Positions 31,728 through 43,266 are shown, numbered from the stretch's first letter. The stretch: 47,114 bases of DNA from Candidatus Omnitrophota bacterium (GCA_018883425.1 VFQY01000009.1:1-47114); one strand, 5' to 3'. A program made the numbers and translations. Notes: a model not told the origin generated them from the sequence alone.

Positions 31728-32285
31728 GTGCTGAAAAAAACGACCAGGCGGCGGGATCCGTCTGAACGGGAAACCCGCAGGACCTATCACCCCAACGGCA
31801 GCCTGGAACAGCAGTCCGAGCTGGTCGGCGGAGTGAAAAACGGGGTAACCCAAACGTTCGATGAGAAAGGCGGTCTTCGAGAGCGGCTTTTTTATCGGGA
31901 CGGTATGCAGCACGGAAAAGCTCAGTGGTTCAATGACGGAGGGCTATTGGTCCGTGAAGTGCGTTTTTCCCGCGGTCTGATGCAGGGCATTTTGCGGGTT
32001 TGGTACGATTCGGGACAGCTGAAAGAAAAATGGCGCTTCGAACAGGGGAAGCTGGAGGGAAAGTCCCAGCGTTATTACCCTGACGGTCAGCTGAAAGAAG
32101 AAATTCATTTTCATAAGGATTTACGCGAAGGACTGAATGTGAAATATCACCCGAACGGAAAAATCAGCGAAGAGTCATTTTTTGTAAACGACTTCATACA
32201 CGGTCCGGCATCCCTCTATGATGATCGGGGACAACTGATTCGGCGTCAGGCGTTCGATCACGGGAGGCCTCTTGACACACCTTGA
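31728..32285 (+). CDS. MORN_2-repeat protein (YwqK-like)
   Basis: Starts at GTG after AAGGAGG; 185 residues. After a short basic N-terminus it is built from six full repeats and one partial repeat of 24 residues, each with the pattern Y-x-x-x-G-x-L-x-x-x-x-x-F-x-x-G-x-x-x-G. No signal peptide or membrane helix is visible, so it is probably cytoplasmic, unlike its neighbour at 30428. The family includes YwqK, annotated in some databases as an antitoxin-type protein, without firm evidence. Its 3' end overlaps the acylphosphatase start by 14 bases. Confidence 0.87.
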   Translation: MLKKTTRRRDPSERETRRTYHPNGSLEQQSELVGGVKNGVTQTFDEKGGLRERLFYRDGMQHGKAQWFNDGGLLVREVRFSRGLMQGILRVWYDSGQLKEKWRFEQGKLEGKSQRYYPDGQLKEEIHFHKDLREGLNVKYHPNGKISEESFFVNDFIHGPASLYDDRGQLIRRQAFDHGRPLDTP

Positions 32286-32550
32286 GCGTGTGTATGCACG
32301 GTTCGAAGGGCGGGTTCAGGGTGTGGGTTTTCGGGCGGCTTGTCTTCATGCCGCGCGAAGCTTTCGGGTCGACGGTTATGTCCGCAATCTTGCGGATGGG
32401 GCCGTGGAGCTGGAGGCTGAGGGTGCGCGCAGCGAATTGGAGAGCTTTCTTCAGGCCGTACGAAACTCGCGCGTTGGGCGCTTCATTGTCCGGGAGACAA
32501 TCACCTGGCTGCCCGTGAGCAGAGGGTGGGCGGGGTTTAAAATCGCCTAA
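32272..32550 (+). CDS. acyP: acylphosphatase
   Basis: The 92-residue protein hydrolyses acyl phosphates. The family signature is complete: G-R-V-Q-G-V-G-F-R (13-21) with catalytic arginine R21, and G-Y-V-R-N-L-A-D-G (35-43) with catalytic asparagine N39. The start is TTG 32272, four bases after GGGAGG and overlapping the MORN_2 stop; a GTG six codons in would trim only the leader. Confidence 0.93.
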   Translation: MTHLERVYARFEGRVQGVGFRAACLHAARSFRVDGYVRNLADGAVELEAEGARSELESFLQAVRNSRVGRFIVRETITWLPVSRGWAGFKIA

Positions 32551-34695
<2,145 letters not shown>

Positions 34696-34740
34696 GTTTC
34701 CGGTTTTCAGGATCGAAGCCTTTCGGCCGATAGCCTAAAC

Positions 34741-35661
34741 ATGGTACTTCGATTAAAAAATCAGGAACCGCCGGTCCCGGACCCTCTTTTGAGCGATTTT
34801 TTGAGCTATCTTTCAGTGGAAAGAGGTTTGGCCGCCAATACTCTTTCGGCTTACGGGCAGGATCTGGCTTTTTATCGGCGATTTCTATTTGAGGGACTGA
34901 AACTTCAGGGCTGGAAGGAGGTCCATCGCGGTCACATTCTGCAGTTTCTCATGGCCGAGCGCAAGCGCTCCCTGGACTCCTCGAGCCTTGCCCGGCGCCT
35001 CGTATCCGTCAAACTCTTCCATCGTTTTTTAGTCAAAGAGCGGCATCTTACCGAGGACGTGACCAGTGTGCTGGAGTCTCCTAAACTTTGGAAAAAACTG
35101 CCCCAGTTCCTAACGCCTCAGGAAGTCGAAAGAATCCTCAAAGGGCCAGACCGTTCCACACCCTTGGGTGTGAGAGATTATGCGATCCTGGAATGTCTTT
35201 ACTCAAGCGGGATCCGAGTCTCTGAAATCGCCGGTTTGAAGCAACAGGATTTTAATTTTGCGGGCAGCTTCCTGAAATGCATCGGCAAGGGAAGTAAAGA
35301 GCGCGTTGTTCCGGTGGGCCGAGCCGCTTGCGACGCTGTCGGGGACTACCTTGAAAGGACAAGACCCTGTCAGAAACCGCGCTCCGATCATCTTTTCCTC
35401 GGAAGAGGCGGAAAAGGTTTGACCCGCCAGATGATCTGGCAATTGATTAAGAAATACGCCCGCACGGCCGGAATCTCGAAAGTGATTACTCCCCATACAT
35501 TCAGGCATTCCTTTGCGACCCATTTGCTGGAACGGGGAGCGGATTTGCGCGTTGTTCAGGAATTGCTCGGGCACGCCGATATTGCCACAACACAGATTTA
35601 CACGCATGTTTCCCGGGACCGGCTTAAGTCGGTCCACTCGGCTTATCACCCTCGAGGCTGA
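34741..35661 (+). CDS. xerD: tyrosine recombinase XerD/XerC type
   Basis: Xer recombinases resolve chromosome dimers at dif. The 306-residue protein has a SAM-like N-terminal core-binding domain (about 14-100) and a catalytic domain with R159 (G-I-R-V-S-E), K183 (G-K-G-S-K-E-R), H252-x-x-R255 (H-T-F-R-H-S-F-A-T-H-L), H278 and nucleophile Y287 (I-Y-T-H-V-S). The C-terminal S-R-D-R-L with H-S-A-Y-H-P-R-G points to XerD rather than XerC. No dif-like 28-bp site was noticed here. Start has no clear ribosome site. Confidence 0.91.
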   Translation: MVLRLKNQEPPVPDPLLSDFLSYLSVERGLAANTLSAYGQDLAFYRRFLFEGLKLQGWKEVHRGHILQFLMAERKRSLDSSSLARRLVSVKLFHRFLVKERHLTEDVTSVLESPKLWKKLPQFLTPQEVERILKGPDRSTPLGVRDYAILECLYSSGIRVSEIAGLKQQDFNFAGSFLKCIGKGSKERVVPVGRAACDAVGDYLERTRPCQKPRSDHLFLGRGGKGLTRQMIWQLIKKYARTAGISKVITPHTFRHSFATHLLERGADLRVVQELLGHADIATTQIYTHVSRDRLKSVHSAYHPRG

Positions 35662-35719
35662 TTTTCAGCCGGAGGCTAACGGCCGGAGTTCGATAGACTG
35701 CAGACCTAGGGAGGTTCTC

Positions 35720-36115
35720 ATGAAGCCGACAATTTTTTTTCTGATGGTTTTAACTCTGTGGAGCTTTTCCTCGTTTGCGGATGAAGGGATGGATCCTGAT
35801 GCCGTCAGCGCTGAATACCAGCAATGGGAGCAGGAATTTAAAAGCTCACTGGCCTCTCCTGAGGCCGTTCAAACCGGTTCCGGCGCTTCGGCCCCGGCCC
35901 GTCCTGAAACGCCTTCCGCAAGGGTGAATCGTCCGGTTGGATCCGTTTCGGCGCAGAGTCCGCAAGCCTTAAAAGACCGGCCCGCCCTCGATGGCGCTTC
36001 AAAGGTCGAGCGGCTTGAAAACCGAGTCGGGCAGCTCGAGAGAACCGTCAAGAGCCTCGAAGACCGCCAGGAGATTCTCGACCGCATGATCGATGATCTC
36101 AAACGCCGCCGCTGA
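35720..36115 (+). CDS. small exported coiled-coil protein
   Basis: From ATG 35720, preceded by GGGAGG, this 131-residue protein has a signal peptide ending F-S-S-F-A (cleavage near 20), a proline/serine-rich middle (about 55-85) and a C-terminal coiled coil of about 35 residues (V-E-R-L-E-N-R-V-G-Q-L-E and onward). A much longer frame runs upstream through xer but its residues are shadow sequence. It is probably periplasmic. The coiled coil could drive oligomerisation, as in the N-terminal part of YbgF/CpoB, but the TPR part is missing. Function unknown. Confidence 0.75.
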   Translation: MKPTIFFLMVLTLWSFSSFADEGMDPDAVSAEYQQWEQEFKSSLASPEAVQTGSGASAPARPETPSARVNRPVGSVSAQSPQALKDRPALDGASKVERLENRVGQLERTVKSLEDRQEILDRMIDDLKRRR

Positions 36116-36128
36116 TCACACGGCTCAA

Positions 36129-36157
36129 TTGACAGGACAACCCTCCTTCGCTATACT
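36129..36157 (+). promoter_or_regulatory. sigma70 promoter for tRNA-Glu and probably the purine operon
   Basis: Perfect TTGACA (36129-36134) and TATACT (36152-36157) are separated by exactly 17 bases, the ideal spacing. Transcription should start near 36164, about 70 bases before the mature tRNA. No other good promoter is seen between here and purB, so the eight pur genes may share it. Confidence 0.85.
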
Positions 36158-36169
36158 CCCGACCGTCTT

Positions 36170-36183
36170 ACCGCACTTGCGGT
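36170..36183 (+). promoter_or_regulatory. hairpin in the pre-tRNA leader
   Basis: ACCGC and GCGGT pair around a four-base loop shortly after the predicted transcription start. It is followed by a second hairpin (36220-36235) that reaches into the tRNA. Role unknown; it may guide processing. Confidence 0.4.
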
Positions 36184-36219
36184 TCTAACATTTCCGCTTC
36201 CAAAAAAACCATACTGAAT

Positions 36220-36235
36220 CCATGACGCATCATGG
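36220..36235 (+). promoter_or_regulatory. hairpin overlapping the mature tRNA 5' end
   Basis: CCATGA-CGCA-TCATGG is a perfect 6-bp stem with a four-base loop. Its last two bases are G1 and G2 of the tRNA acceptor stem (36234-36235), so it competes with acceptor-stem closure and may affect RNase P cleavage. Confidence 0.45.
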
Positions 36236-36308
36236 CGCTATCGTCTAGCCCGATCTAGGACGTTGCCCTCTCAAGGCAAAAACACGGGTTTAAATCCCGT
36301 TAGCGCTA
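36234..36308 (+). tRNA. tRNA-Glu (anticodon CTC), unusual elbow
   Basis: A 75-base cloverleaf without encoded CCA. The acceptor stem GGCGCTA pairs with TAGCGCT (G1-U72 wobble, then six normal pairs). D stem GTC/GAC with U11-A24 and U13-G22, and a four-base variable loop, match glutamate tRNAs. The anticodon loop C-T-C-T-C-A-A places CTC at 36270-36272, reading GAG. Oddities: the D loop has G18 then A19 in place of the near-universal GG, and the T loop reads T-T-T-A-A-A-T with U56 in place of C56, so an A19-U56 pair could replace the normal G19-C56. The discriminator is A, not the usual G. The cloverleaf is complete, so a gene rather than a decayed copy. Confidence 0.85.
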
Positions 36309-36347
36309 CGCGTGGGGCAGCGATGGTTGAACCCGGGATAGACCGAC

Positions 36348-37691
36348 ATGATTTCTCGCTACACTCGCCCTGAAATGGGCGCCATTTGGACAGAACAAAA
36401 CAAGGTCGCCAAATGGCTGGAGGTCGAGCTTGCGGCTCTCGATGCCTTGGCTCGGTTCGCTTACATCCCGAAAGATATTCCCTCGAAAGTCCGCAAAAAG
36501 GCGGACTTCAATCTCGAAAGGATCCGGGAGATTGAAAAAGTCGTCAATCACGACGTCATTGCTTTTCTCACCAATCTTGCTGAATACGTCGGTCCTGCGG
36601 GGCGCTACGTTCACTATGGGCTCACCTCCTCCGACATTCTGGATACAGGTCTGGCGCTGCAGATACGCGATGCCTCGCGACTCATCCGCAAGGAAATCGT
36701 CATCCTGCTTGATGAGCTTGCCAAGAAAGCGGACGAACACCGCATGACCGTGATGGCCGGCCGCAGCCACGGGGTTCATGCGGAGCCGACGACTTTCGGT
36801 TTGAAAATGGCGCTCTTCTACGAGGAATTCAAAAGAAACCTCCGCCGCTTTGATGCCGCGGCGGAGAACATCGAGTATGGAAAAATTTCCGGAGCGGTGG
36901 GCACATTTGCCAATGTTGACCCGAAGGTCGAGGAGGATGTCTGCCGCCGTCTGGGGCTGAAGCATGCGCCCATTTCGACGCAGGTGATCCAGCGCGACCG
37001 CCATGCTGAGTATCTCAACACGGCAGCTGTCATCGGGTGCTCTCTGGAAAAGCTTGCGACCGAGATCCGGGGACTCCAAAAGACGGAGACCCTCGAGGTT
37101 CAGGAGTTTTTCGGAAAGGGACAGAAGGGATCCTCTGCGATGCCTCACAAACGCAACCCGATAACCTGCGAGAGGATTGCTGGTTTGTCCCGGATTCTTC
37201 GCGGGAATGCTCTGGCTGGAATGGAAAACGTCGCTCTCTGGCATGAACGCGACATCACGCATTCGTCGGTCGAACGCGTCATTTTCCCAGACAGCACGAT
37301 TCTTCTTCACTACATGCTGACCCTGATGCACGGCGTCATCCGTGATCTTGTCGTCCTCAAAGACAACATGCTGGCCAATCTCGCGAAAAGTAAAGGCGTT
37401 GTGTTTTCGCAGGGCCTGCTTTTGAAGTTAGTGGAGAAGGGCCTTACCCGGGAAGCTGCTTATGGACTTGTTCAGGACGCCGCCAAAAAGGTTTGGGATG
37501 AAGGCGGAGTAACTCTCCGCGAAGCTGTGCTCACGGATGCCGGAATCCAGGAGCATCTCAGCCGTCAGGAAATCGAGAGCGTTTTTGACTACGGTTACCA
37601 TCTCAAGAACGTGAACAAGATTTTTCAGCGCGTCGGTATTCCGGCAAAAAAACAGCAGGTGCGGCGCCGCAAAACGGCTGCAGCCCGCTAA
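36348..37691 (+). CDS. purB: adenylosuccinate lyase (PurB)
   Basis: PurB cleaves SAICAR to AICAR and adenylosuccinate to AMP, both with loss of fumarate. The 447 residues include H-Y-G-L-T-S-S-D (near 89-96), the G-R-S-H-G-V-H-A-E-P-T segment (near 138) and the superfamily signature G-S-S-A-M-P-H-K-R-N-P (near 263). A short basic tail (R-R-R-K-T-A-A-A-R) extends the C-terminus. The gene starts 39 bases after the tRNA, with no visible ribosome site or own promoter. Confidence 0.96.
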   Translation: MISRYTRPEMGAIWTEQNKVAKWLEVELAALDALARFAYIPKDIPSKVRKKADFNLERIREIEKVVNHDVIAFLTNLAEYVGPAGRYVHYGLTSSDILDTGLALQIRDASRLIRKEIVILLDELAKKADEHRMTVMAGRSHGVHAEPTTFGLKMALFYEEFKRNLRRFDAAAENIEYGKISGAVGTFANVDPKVEEDVCRRLGLKHAPISTQVIQRDRHAEYLNTAAVIGCSLEKLATEIRGLQKTETLEVQEFFGKGQKGSSAMPHKRNPITCERIAGLSRILRGNALAGMENVALWHERDITHSSVERVIFPDSTILLHYMLTLMHGVIRDLVVLKDNMLANLAKSKGVVFSQGLLLKLVEKGLTREAAYGLVQDAAKKVWDEGGVTLREAVLTDAGIQEHLSRQEIESVFDYGYHLKNVNKIFQRVGIPAKKQQVRRRKTAAAR

Positions 37692-37709
37692 GGCCTAACA
37701 GGATCAAGG

Positions 37710-38624
37710 ATGGCTGTTTTGATATCAAATTCTGAGCCGATTATGGAAACGCGTCTTCCTCTTCCGCTTGCCGGCCGCGGCAAGGTGCGTGATATTTACG
37801 AAATGCCCGGAGACAGGCTCCTGATTGTCTCGACGGACCGGCTCAGCGCTTTCGACGTCGTTCTTCCGAACCCCATTCCGCTCAAGGGCCGCGTGCTGAC
37901 ACAGCTCTCTGTGTTTTGGCTGAGGCGTTTCGAGAACTGGATGCCGCATCATCTCATCACGGCCGACATTTCTCAAATGGGACTTCCGGCGGATGTGCTG
38001 AAGGAACACGGGGCAGTTCTCGAAGGGCGAACGATGTTGGTCAAAAAGGCCAGACCGCTTGCGATCGAATGTGTGGTGCGAGGGTATGTTGCCGGGTCAG
38101 GGTGGAAGGATTATCTGCGGACGGGAGCCATCTGCGGGCACGAGCTTCCGCGGGGGATCCGTCAGTGTGAAAAATTGCAGCAGCCCATTTTCACCCCTGC
38201 GACCAAGGAATCCTCAGGGCACGATATCAACATCAGCAGGGATGAGGCCATTCGGATTGAAGGCGAGGACTTGGCTAGGGAAGCGGAGCGCATGACTCTG
38301 GAACTCTATGAAAAAGGCCGGGATTACGCCGAGTCGCGGGGGATTCTGATTGCGGACACGAAGTTTGAATTCGGCGTTTATCAGGGGCAGCTGATCCTGA
38401 TCGACGAGGTTCTGACTCCCGACAGCTCGCGCTTCTGGCCGAAGGAAGGTTACGAATCCGGGCACGATCAGCCCAGTTACGATAAACAAATTGTCCGTAA
38501 TTATCTGCTCGATATTCGATGGAATCAGACGCCCCCGGGCCCGGAGCTTCCGCAGGAGGTTGTGCAGAAGACCTCCCAGGCCTACCGAGACGTCTACAAA
38601 AGGCTGACAGGATTGGAAATCTGA
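37710..38624 (+). CDS. purC: SAICAR synthetase (PurC)
   Basis: PurC condenses CAIR with aspartate using ATP. The 304-residue form is the longer PurC class (yeast-like) rather than the ~240-residue type. It has G-R-G-K-V-R-D-I-Y (near 22), S-T-D-R-L-S-A-F-D (near 41), C-V-V-R-G-Y-V-A-G-S-G-W (near 120), the signature E-S-S-G-H-D-I-N and L-I-D-E-V-L-T-P-D-S-S-R. It is 18 bases after purB; a downstream ATG at 37743 is an alternative start. Confidence 0.95.
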   Translation: MAVLISNSEPIMETRLPLPLAGRGKVRDIYEMPGDRLLIVSTDRLSAFDVVLPNPIPLKGRVLTQLSVFWLRRFENWMPHHLITADISQMGLPADVLKEHGAVLEGRTMLVKKARPLAIECVVRGYVAGSGWKDYLRTGAICGHELPRGIRQCEKLQQPIFTPATKESSGHDINISRDEAIRIEGEDLAREAERMTLELYEKGRDYAESRGILIADTKFEFGVYQGQLILIDEVLTPDSSRFWPKEGYESGHDQPSYDKQIVRNYLLDIRWNQTPPGPELPQEVVQKTSQAYRDVYKRLTGLEI

Positions 38625-38634
38625 AAGGGGTCTT

Positions 38635-38895
38635 ATGTTCAAAGCTACCATTAACGTCACGCTCAAAAAATCTGTACTTGATCCGCAGGGACAAACCGTT
38701 CTGCACGCCTTGTCGACTCTCGGTTTCAAAGAGGCTCAGGATCTCCGGGTCGGAAAATTCTTTGAACTGACGGTGGATGAGGCCGACAGGAACCGCGCGG
38801 AGGCGCGTGTGCGCGAAATGTGCGATAAACTGCTCATCAATCCTGTGATTGAGGAGTATGCCCTGACGCTTCGAGAGGAGAAATCTGCCCGATGA
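38635..38895 (+). CDS. purS: FGAM synthetase subunit PurS
   Basis: The 86-residue PurS bridges PurQ and PurL in the three-part formylglycinamidine ribonucleotide synthetase. Family marks are the N-terminal strand [12 protein letters not shown] and [17 protein letters not shown]-rich ribosome site precedes the ATG. It overlaps purQ by four bases (ATGA). Confidence 0.95.
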   Translation: MFKATINVTLKKSVLDPQGQTVLHALSTLGFKEAQDLRVGKFFELTVDEADRNRAEARVREMCDKLLINPVIEEYALTLREEKSAR

Positions 38896-39575
38896 AAGCT
38901 GCCGTGGTTGTCTTTCCCGGGTCGAATTGCGATACGGATTGTTTCAGCGTTCTGAGCCGTGTCATGAAAATGGACGTCTCCTACGTTTGGCACAAAGAGA
39001 GAACTCTGCCCAAAGTTGATTTGGTCATTCTTCCCGGAGGTTTCAGTTACGGGGATTATCTGCGCACCGGGGCCGTCGCGCGCTTCTCACCGGCGATGGA
39101 ATCTGTCATCAAACATGCAGATGAAGGGCGTTTGGTTCTGGGGATCTGCAATGGTTTTCAAATTCTCCTCGAATCAGGTCTTCTTCCGGGGGCGATGCTG
39201 CGCAACCGATCCCTATCCTTTGTCTGCGAGCACGTATGGCTGAGGGTTGAAGAAAACCGCAGCGCGTTCACCAAAAATCTCAAACAGGGCGAAACGCTTT
39301 GTGTCCCTATCGCGCACGGTGAGGGCAATTATTTCTGCGACGATGATACGCTCAAACGGCTTCAGGATGATTCACTCATAGCGTTCCGTTATGCTTCCCA
39401 GACGGGTGAAGTTTCAGAGGCCTTTAATCCCAACGGGTCACGTGACAGCATCGCCGGCATTCTCAGCGGAAAAAGAAATGTCCTCGGAATGATGCCTCAC
39501 CCTGAACGGGCGAGCGAACCGATCCTGGGATACGATCACGGGCGCAAAATTTTCGAAAGTTTGGCCGGAGCCTGA
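38892..39575 (+). CDS. purQ: FGAM synthetase glutaminase subunit PurQ
   Basis: PurQ supplies ammonia from glutamine to PurL. The 227-residue class I amidotransferase has the nucleophile elbow G-I-C-N-G-F-Q (cysteine near residue 87) and the H-E pair in M-P-H-P-E-R near the C-terminus. [12 protein letters not shown] is the usual PurQ loop. It is followed by purL after seven bases. Confidence 0.96.
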   Translation: MKAAVVVFPGSNCDTDCFSVLSRVMKMDVSYVWHKERTLPKVDLVILPGGFSYGDYLRTGAVARFSPAMESVIKHADEGRLVLGICNGFQILLESGLLPGAMLRNRSLSFVCEHVWLRVEENRSAFTKNLKQGETLCVPIAHGEGNYFCDDDTLKRLQDDSLIAFRYASQTGEVSEAFNPNGSRDSIAGILSGKRNVLGMMPHPERASEPILGYDHGRKIFESLAGA

Positions 39576-39582
39576 GGAGACT

Positions 39583-41820
39583 ATGACAACTGAAGCCCAA
39601 ATCAAAATTACGCCTGAAATGATCGCCTCTCACGGAATAACCGAGGGCGAATACCAAAAGATTACCAAGATTCTCGGCCGCGAACCCAATTTTACGGAGC
39701 TCGGGATTTTCAGCGTCATGTGGAGTGAGCACTGCTCCTACAAGAATTCCAAGCCCATCCTGAAAACTTTTCCGACGGAGGGGCCCAATCTTCTCGTCCG
39801 GGCAGGCGAGGAAAACGCCGGCATCGTCGACATCGGCGGCGGTTTGGCAATATGTTTCAAGATTGAAAGTCACAATCATCCGTCCGCAATTGAGCCGTTT
39901 CAGGGCGCTGCGACCGGAGTGGGAGGGATTCTCAGGGACATTTTTACCATGGGATCGCGCCCTATTCTCCTGATGAACTCGCTTCGGTTCGGCAAGCTTG
40001 ACGATGCCGCGACCCAGCGTCTTTTCCGCGGCGTTGTCGCCGGCATTTCGCATTACGGCAATTGTATCGGAGTCCCGACCCTCGGCGGGGAAGTGTATTT
40101 CGACGAGTGTTATGAGGGCAATCCGCTGGTGAACGCCATGGCGCTGGGCATTATGAGGACCGATGAGATCGTCAAGGGGAAGGCATCCGGAGTCGGTAAT
40201 CCGGTTTACTATGTCGGTGCAGCGACGGGCCGGGACGGTCTCGGCGGAGCCGCTTTCGCATCCAAAGAGCTTACCGAAGAAAGCCACGAGGATCGGCCCG
40301 CGGTTCAGGTGGGAGATCCGTTCATGGAAAAACTTTTGATGGAAGCTTGTCTGGAGCTGATTAAGACGGACGCTCTCGTGGGCATGCAGGATATGGGAGC
40401 TGCCGGTCTTACCTGCTCGACTTGCGAAACGGCGGCCCGCGGCTCGACCGGCATTGAGATCGATCTCGAGAAAGTGCCCAAGCGCGAGTCCGGAATGATT
40501 CCCTACGAGATCATGCTGTCGGAATCACAGGAAAGAATGCTGATCATCGCGCGCAAAGGGCATGAAAGAAAAGTGGAAGAGATTTTTGAAAAATGGGACC
40601 TTCACGCCGTCAAGATCGGCGAAGTCAAAGAAGGGCATCTCATGCGAGTGAAAAACGGGGCTGAGATCGTCGCCGAAATTCCGGCCAAAGCTCTTGCTGA
40701 CGAAGGCCCCGTCTATGTGCGTGAGGAAAAGCGTCCGGCTTATCTGGAGGATGCGCAGAAGCTGGATCTGGCCTCGATTGCGGTTCCGAACGATTTTACG
40801 GCCGTTTTGAAAAAGATGCTGGATCATCCGACGCTGGCGTCCAAGGCATGGGTTTGGAAGCAATACGATCACATGGTCCGCACCGATACAGTTTTCTATC
40901 CCGGTCACGACGCCGCGCTCATCCGGATCAAGGACACGCAAAAAGGCATCGCTGTCTCCACGGATTGCAACAGTCTCTACTGCTACCTTGACCCCTTCGA
41001 GGGAGGTAAAATTGCTGTGGCTGAGTCGGCGCGCAATGTCGTGTGTTCCGGAGCAAAACCCCTGGCCATAACGAACTGTCTGAATTTCGGCAATCCCATG
41101 AAACCGGAAATCTTCTGGCAGTTCCACCAAGCCGTCAACGGCATGATTGCTTCCTGCAAGGCTCTAGGCACGCCGGTCACGGGCGGAAATGTCAGTTTGT
41201 ACAACGAAAGTCCAGCTGCGGCGATCTACCCCACGCCAACCGTCGGCATGGTAGGACTTCTCGAAGACATCGAAAAAAGGGTCCCGTCGTTTTTTCAGAA
41301 CGAGGGTGATCTTGTTTTTCTAGCCGGCGATACCTTTGAAGAAATCGGCGGAACTCAGTATTTGATGATTCAGCACGGATTGAAAAAGGGTCTTCCTCCT
41401 AGGCTTGATCTTGAGAAGGAGGGGCGGCTGCACAAATTTATTCTCGGGATGGCAGCCGAGGGGCACTTGTCGAGCTGTCATGACCTGTCTGACGGAGGTC
41501 TTGCTTTGGCGCTTGCAGAGTCCTGCTTTGATCCCCATGCGCCCAAGGGCGTTGTCATCGACCAGCTGCAGCTGGCTGTGCGCGGTGCCGTGCGGGAGGA
41601 TGCGGTTTACTTCGGTGAGAGCCAGTCGAGGGCTCTCCTCTCCGTTAAGCCTGAATTCAAAGAAGAGGTGTTAAAGCGCGCCTGTGAGAACGGAGTACCG
41701 CTCTTTCAGATCGGATGTGTGACCGGGAGCCGGATTTGCATCGGCGATCGGATACAGGTGGATGTTCAGGAAGCTCTCAGCATTTATCAATCGGCTATCC
41801 CCAGGCGGATGGCCCGTTAG
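39583..41820 (+). CDS. purL: FGAM synthetase subunit PurL (small type)
   Basis: At 745 residues this is the small PurL that works with PurS and PurQ, not the fused ~1,300-residue enzyme. Family marks are [10 protein letters not shown] (near 47), [17 protein letters not shown] (near 93-108), and [11 protein letters not shown]. It aminates FGAR with ATP in the fourth purine step. Presence of all three subunits in order confirms a complete complex. Confidence 0.97.
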   Translation: MTTEAQIKITPEMIASHGITEGEYQKITKILGREPNFTELGIFSVMWSEHCSYKNSKPILKTFPTEGPNLLVRAGEENAGIVDIGGGLAICFKIESHNHPSAIEPFQGAATGVGGILRDIFTMGSRPILLMNSLRFGKLDDAATQRLFRGVVAGISHYGNCIGVPTLGGEVYFDECYEGNPLVNAMALGIMRTDEIVKGKASGVGNPVYYVGAATGRDGLGGAAFASKELTEESHEDRPAVQVGDPFMEKLLMEACLELIKTDALVGMQDMGAAGLTCSTCETAARGSTGIEIDLEKVPKRESGMIPYEIMLSESQERMLIIARKGHERKVEEIFEKWDLHAVKIGEVKEGHLMRVKNGAEIVAEIPAKALADEGPVYVREEKRPAYLEDAQKLDLASIAVPNDFTAVLKKMLDHPTLASKAWVWKQYDHMVRTDTVFYPGHDAALIRIKDTQKGIAVSTDCNSLYCYLDPFEGGKIAVAESARNVVCSGAKPLAITNCLNFGNPMKPEIFWQFHQAVNGMIASCKALGTPVTGGNVSLYNESPAAAIYPTPTVGMVGLLEDIEKRVPSFFQNEGDLVFLAGDTFEEIGGTQYLMIQHGLKKGLPPRLDLEKEGRLHKFILGMAAEGHLSSCHDLSDGGLALALAESCFDPHAPKGVVIDQLQLAVRGAVREDAVYFGESQSRALLSVKPEFKEEVLKRACENGVPLFQIGCVTGSRICIGDRIQVDVQEALSIYQSAIPRRMAR

Positions 41821-41826
41821 GAGATT

Positions 41827-43236
41827 ATGGGCGGAGAAAACGTCAAAGACCATTGCGGAGTTTTCGGCATCTTCAATCACCCGGAGGCCGCAAGGATGAC
41901 CTACCTGGGGCTTTTTGCCCTTCAGCACCGCGGTGAGGAAGCTGCGGGGATCTGTTCGAGCAACGGTGATCATCTTTTCTTGGAAAAAGACATGGGGCTT
42001 GTTGGTGAAGTTTTTACAGAGGCCCGCATTGCGAACCTGAAGGGAAGCCATGCGATCGGGCACACCCGTTATTCGACGACCGGATCTTCAAGCCGGATCA
42101 ATGCTCAGCCCTACTGCGTCGATTACTCACGCGGACAGGTCGCGATTGCCCACAACGGAAATTTGGTCAATGCCCAGGTTCTTCGGGCTGAGCTTGAAGC
42201 CTATGGATCAATTTTCGGCAGCACAACAGATTCCGAGATTTTCATCCATCTCATGGCGAAACCCAATTATCGGACCGTTGAGGAATCCGTTGTCGAATCC
42301 GTCAGTCGTGTCGAGGGGGCTTTCAGTGTCGTGATGCTTAGCGAAAAACAGCTTTTTGCGATCCGTGACCCGCACGGTTTCCGCCCCTTGTGTCTCGGCC
42401 GTCTTGGGAACGGCTATGTCGTCGCTTCAGAGACCTGTGCCTTTGATCTTACCGGAGCCGAATACTTGAGAGAAATCGAACCGGGTGAAGTTCTCGTGAT
42501 TGATGACAAGGGCCTGCGCAGTTTCTATCCGTTTAAGGATCAGAACAAGCCCCGGGCACACTGTATTTTTGAGCATGTTTACTTTGCCCGGCCCGATTCG
42601 ACTGTGTTCGGAGACAACGTTGCCGCAGCCCGGGAGAGAATGGGCCGCAACCTTGCCAAAGAACATCCTGCTGAGGCTGATTTGGTCATCCCTGTTCCTG
42701 ACTCCGGAAATTTTGCCGCGGCAGGGTATGCCCACGAATCAGGGATCCTGCTTGGTCACGGTTTTACCCGTAATCACTACATCGGCAGGACGTTCATCAG
42801 TCCTTCGGAATCTTCGCGGTCAATCAAGGTGAAGATCAAGCTGAATCCGATTCGCGAGATGATCGAGGGCAAGCGCGTCGTGGTTGTGGACGATTCTATT
42901 GTCCGCGGCAACACCGCGCGTTCCCGTGTTGCGCTTCTGCGCAGGGCGGGAGCCAAAGAAGTGCACATGCGCATCAGTTGTCCGCCGCATCTGTCGCCCT
43001 GTTATTACGGCATCGACTTCCCCTCGAAAGAAGAGCTTCTGGCCTGCAAGATGAGCTTGGAAGAGATTAAAAAGTTTCTGGATGTCGATAGCCTCGGCTA
43101 TCTGAGCGTTGAGGGCATGCTTGCCGCGGCAAGCCGCGGCAAGTCCGATTATTGCGCAGCGTGTTTTACGGGCAAGTACCCGACCCCTATTTTTGACGAT
43201 GTGAACAAATTCAAACTCGAACAGAAGCGCTGCTGA
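41827..43236 (+). CDS. purF: glutamine PRPP amidotransferase (PurF)
   Basis: PurF makes phosphoribosylamine, the first committed purine step. In the 469 residues the catalytic cysteine is C10 (D-H-C-G-V-F-G-I), so a nine-residue propeptide must be removed. The glutaminase loop H-T-R-Y-S-T-T-G (near 79) and the PRPP loop V-V-V-D-D-S-I-V-R-G-N-T are intact. Four cysteines (two late C-x-x-C-like) suggest the iron-sulfur type seen in Bacillus, though spacing was not checked. Confidence 0.96.
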   Translation: MGGENVKDHCGVFGIFNHPEAARMTYLGLFALQHRGEEAAGICSSNGDHLFLEKDMGLVGEVFTEARIANLKGSHAIGHTRYSTTGSSSRINAQPYCVDYSRGQVAIAHNGNLVNAQVLRAELEAYGSIFGSTTDSEIFIHLMAKPNYRTVEESVVESVSRVEGAFSVVMLSEKQLFAIRDPHGFRPLCLGRLGNGYVVASETCAFDLTGAEYLREIEPGEVLVIDDKGLRSFYPFKDQNKPRAHCIFEHVYFARPDSTVFGDNVAAARERMGRNLAKEHPAEADLVIPVPDSGNFAAAGYAHESGILLGHGFTRNHYIGRTFISPSESSRSIKVKIKLNPIREMIEGKRVVVVDDSIVRGNTARSRVALLRRAGAKEVHMRISCPPHLSPCYYGIDFPSKEELLACKMSLEEIKKFLDVDSLGYLSVEGMLAAASRGKSDYCAACFTGKYPTPIFDDVNKFKLEQKRC

Positions 43237-43266
43237 ACGGCAGTTCTGAATTTTCGAGGAGATCCT

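Noticed and set aside
35513-35719. Upstream extension of the small exported protein into xer
   Set aside because: The signal peptide begins at 35720 with its own ribosome site; the extension is shadow sequence.
36116-36347. Purine riboswitch before the pur genes
   Set aside because: The leader is taken up by the tRNA and two simple hairpins; no conserved purine-aptamer core is visible.
36306-37331. Long minus-strand open frame opposite purB (341 codons)
   Set aside because: Shadow of purB; purB has full family motifs on the other strand and this frame has none.
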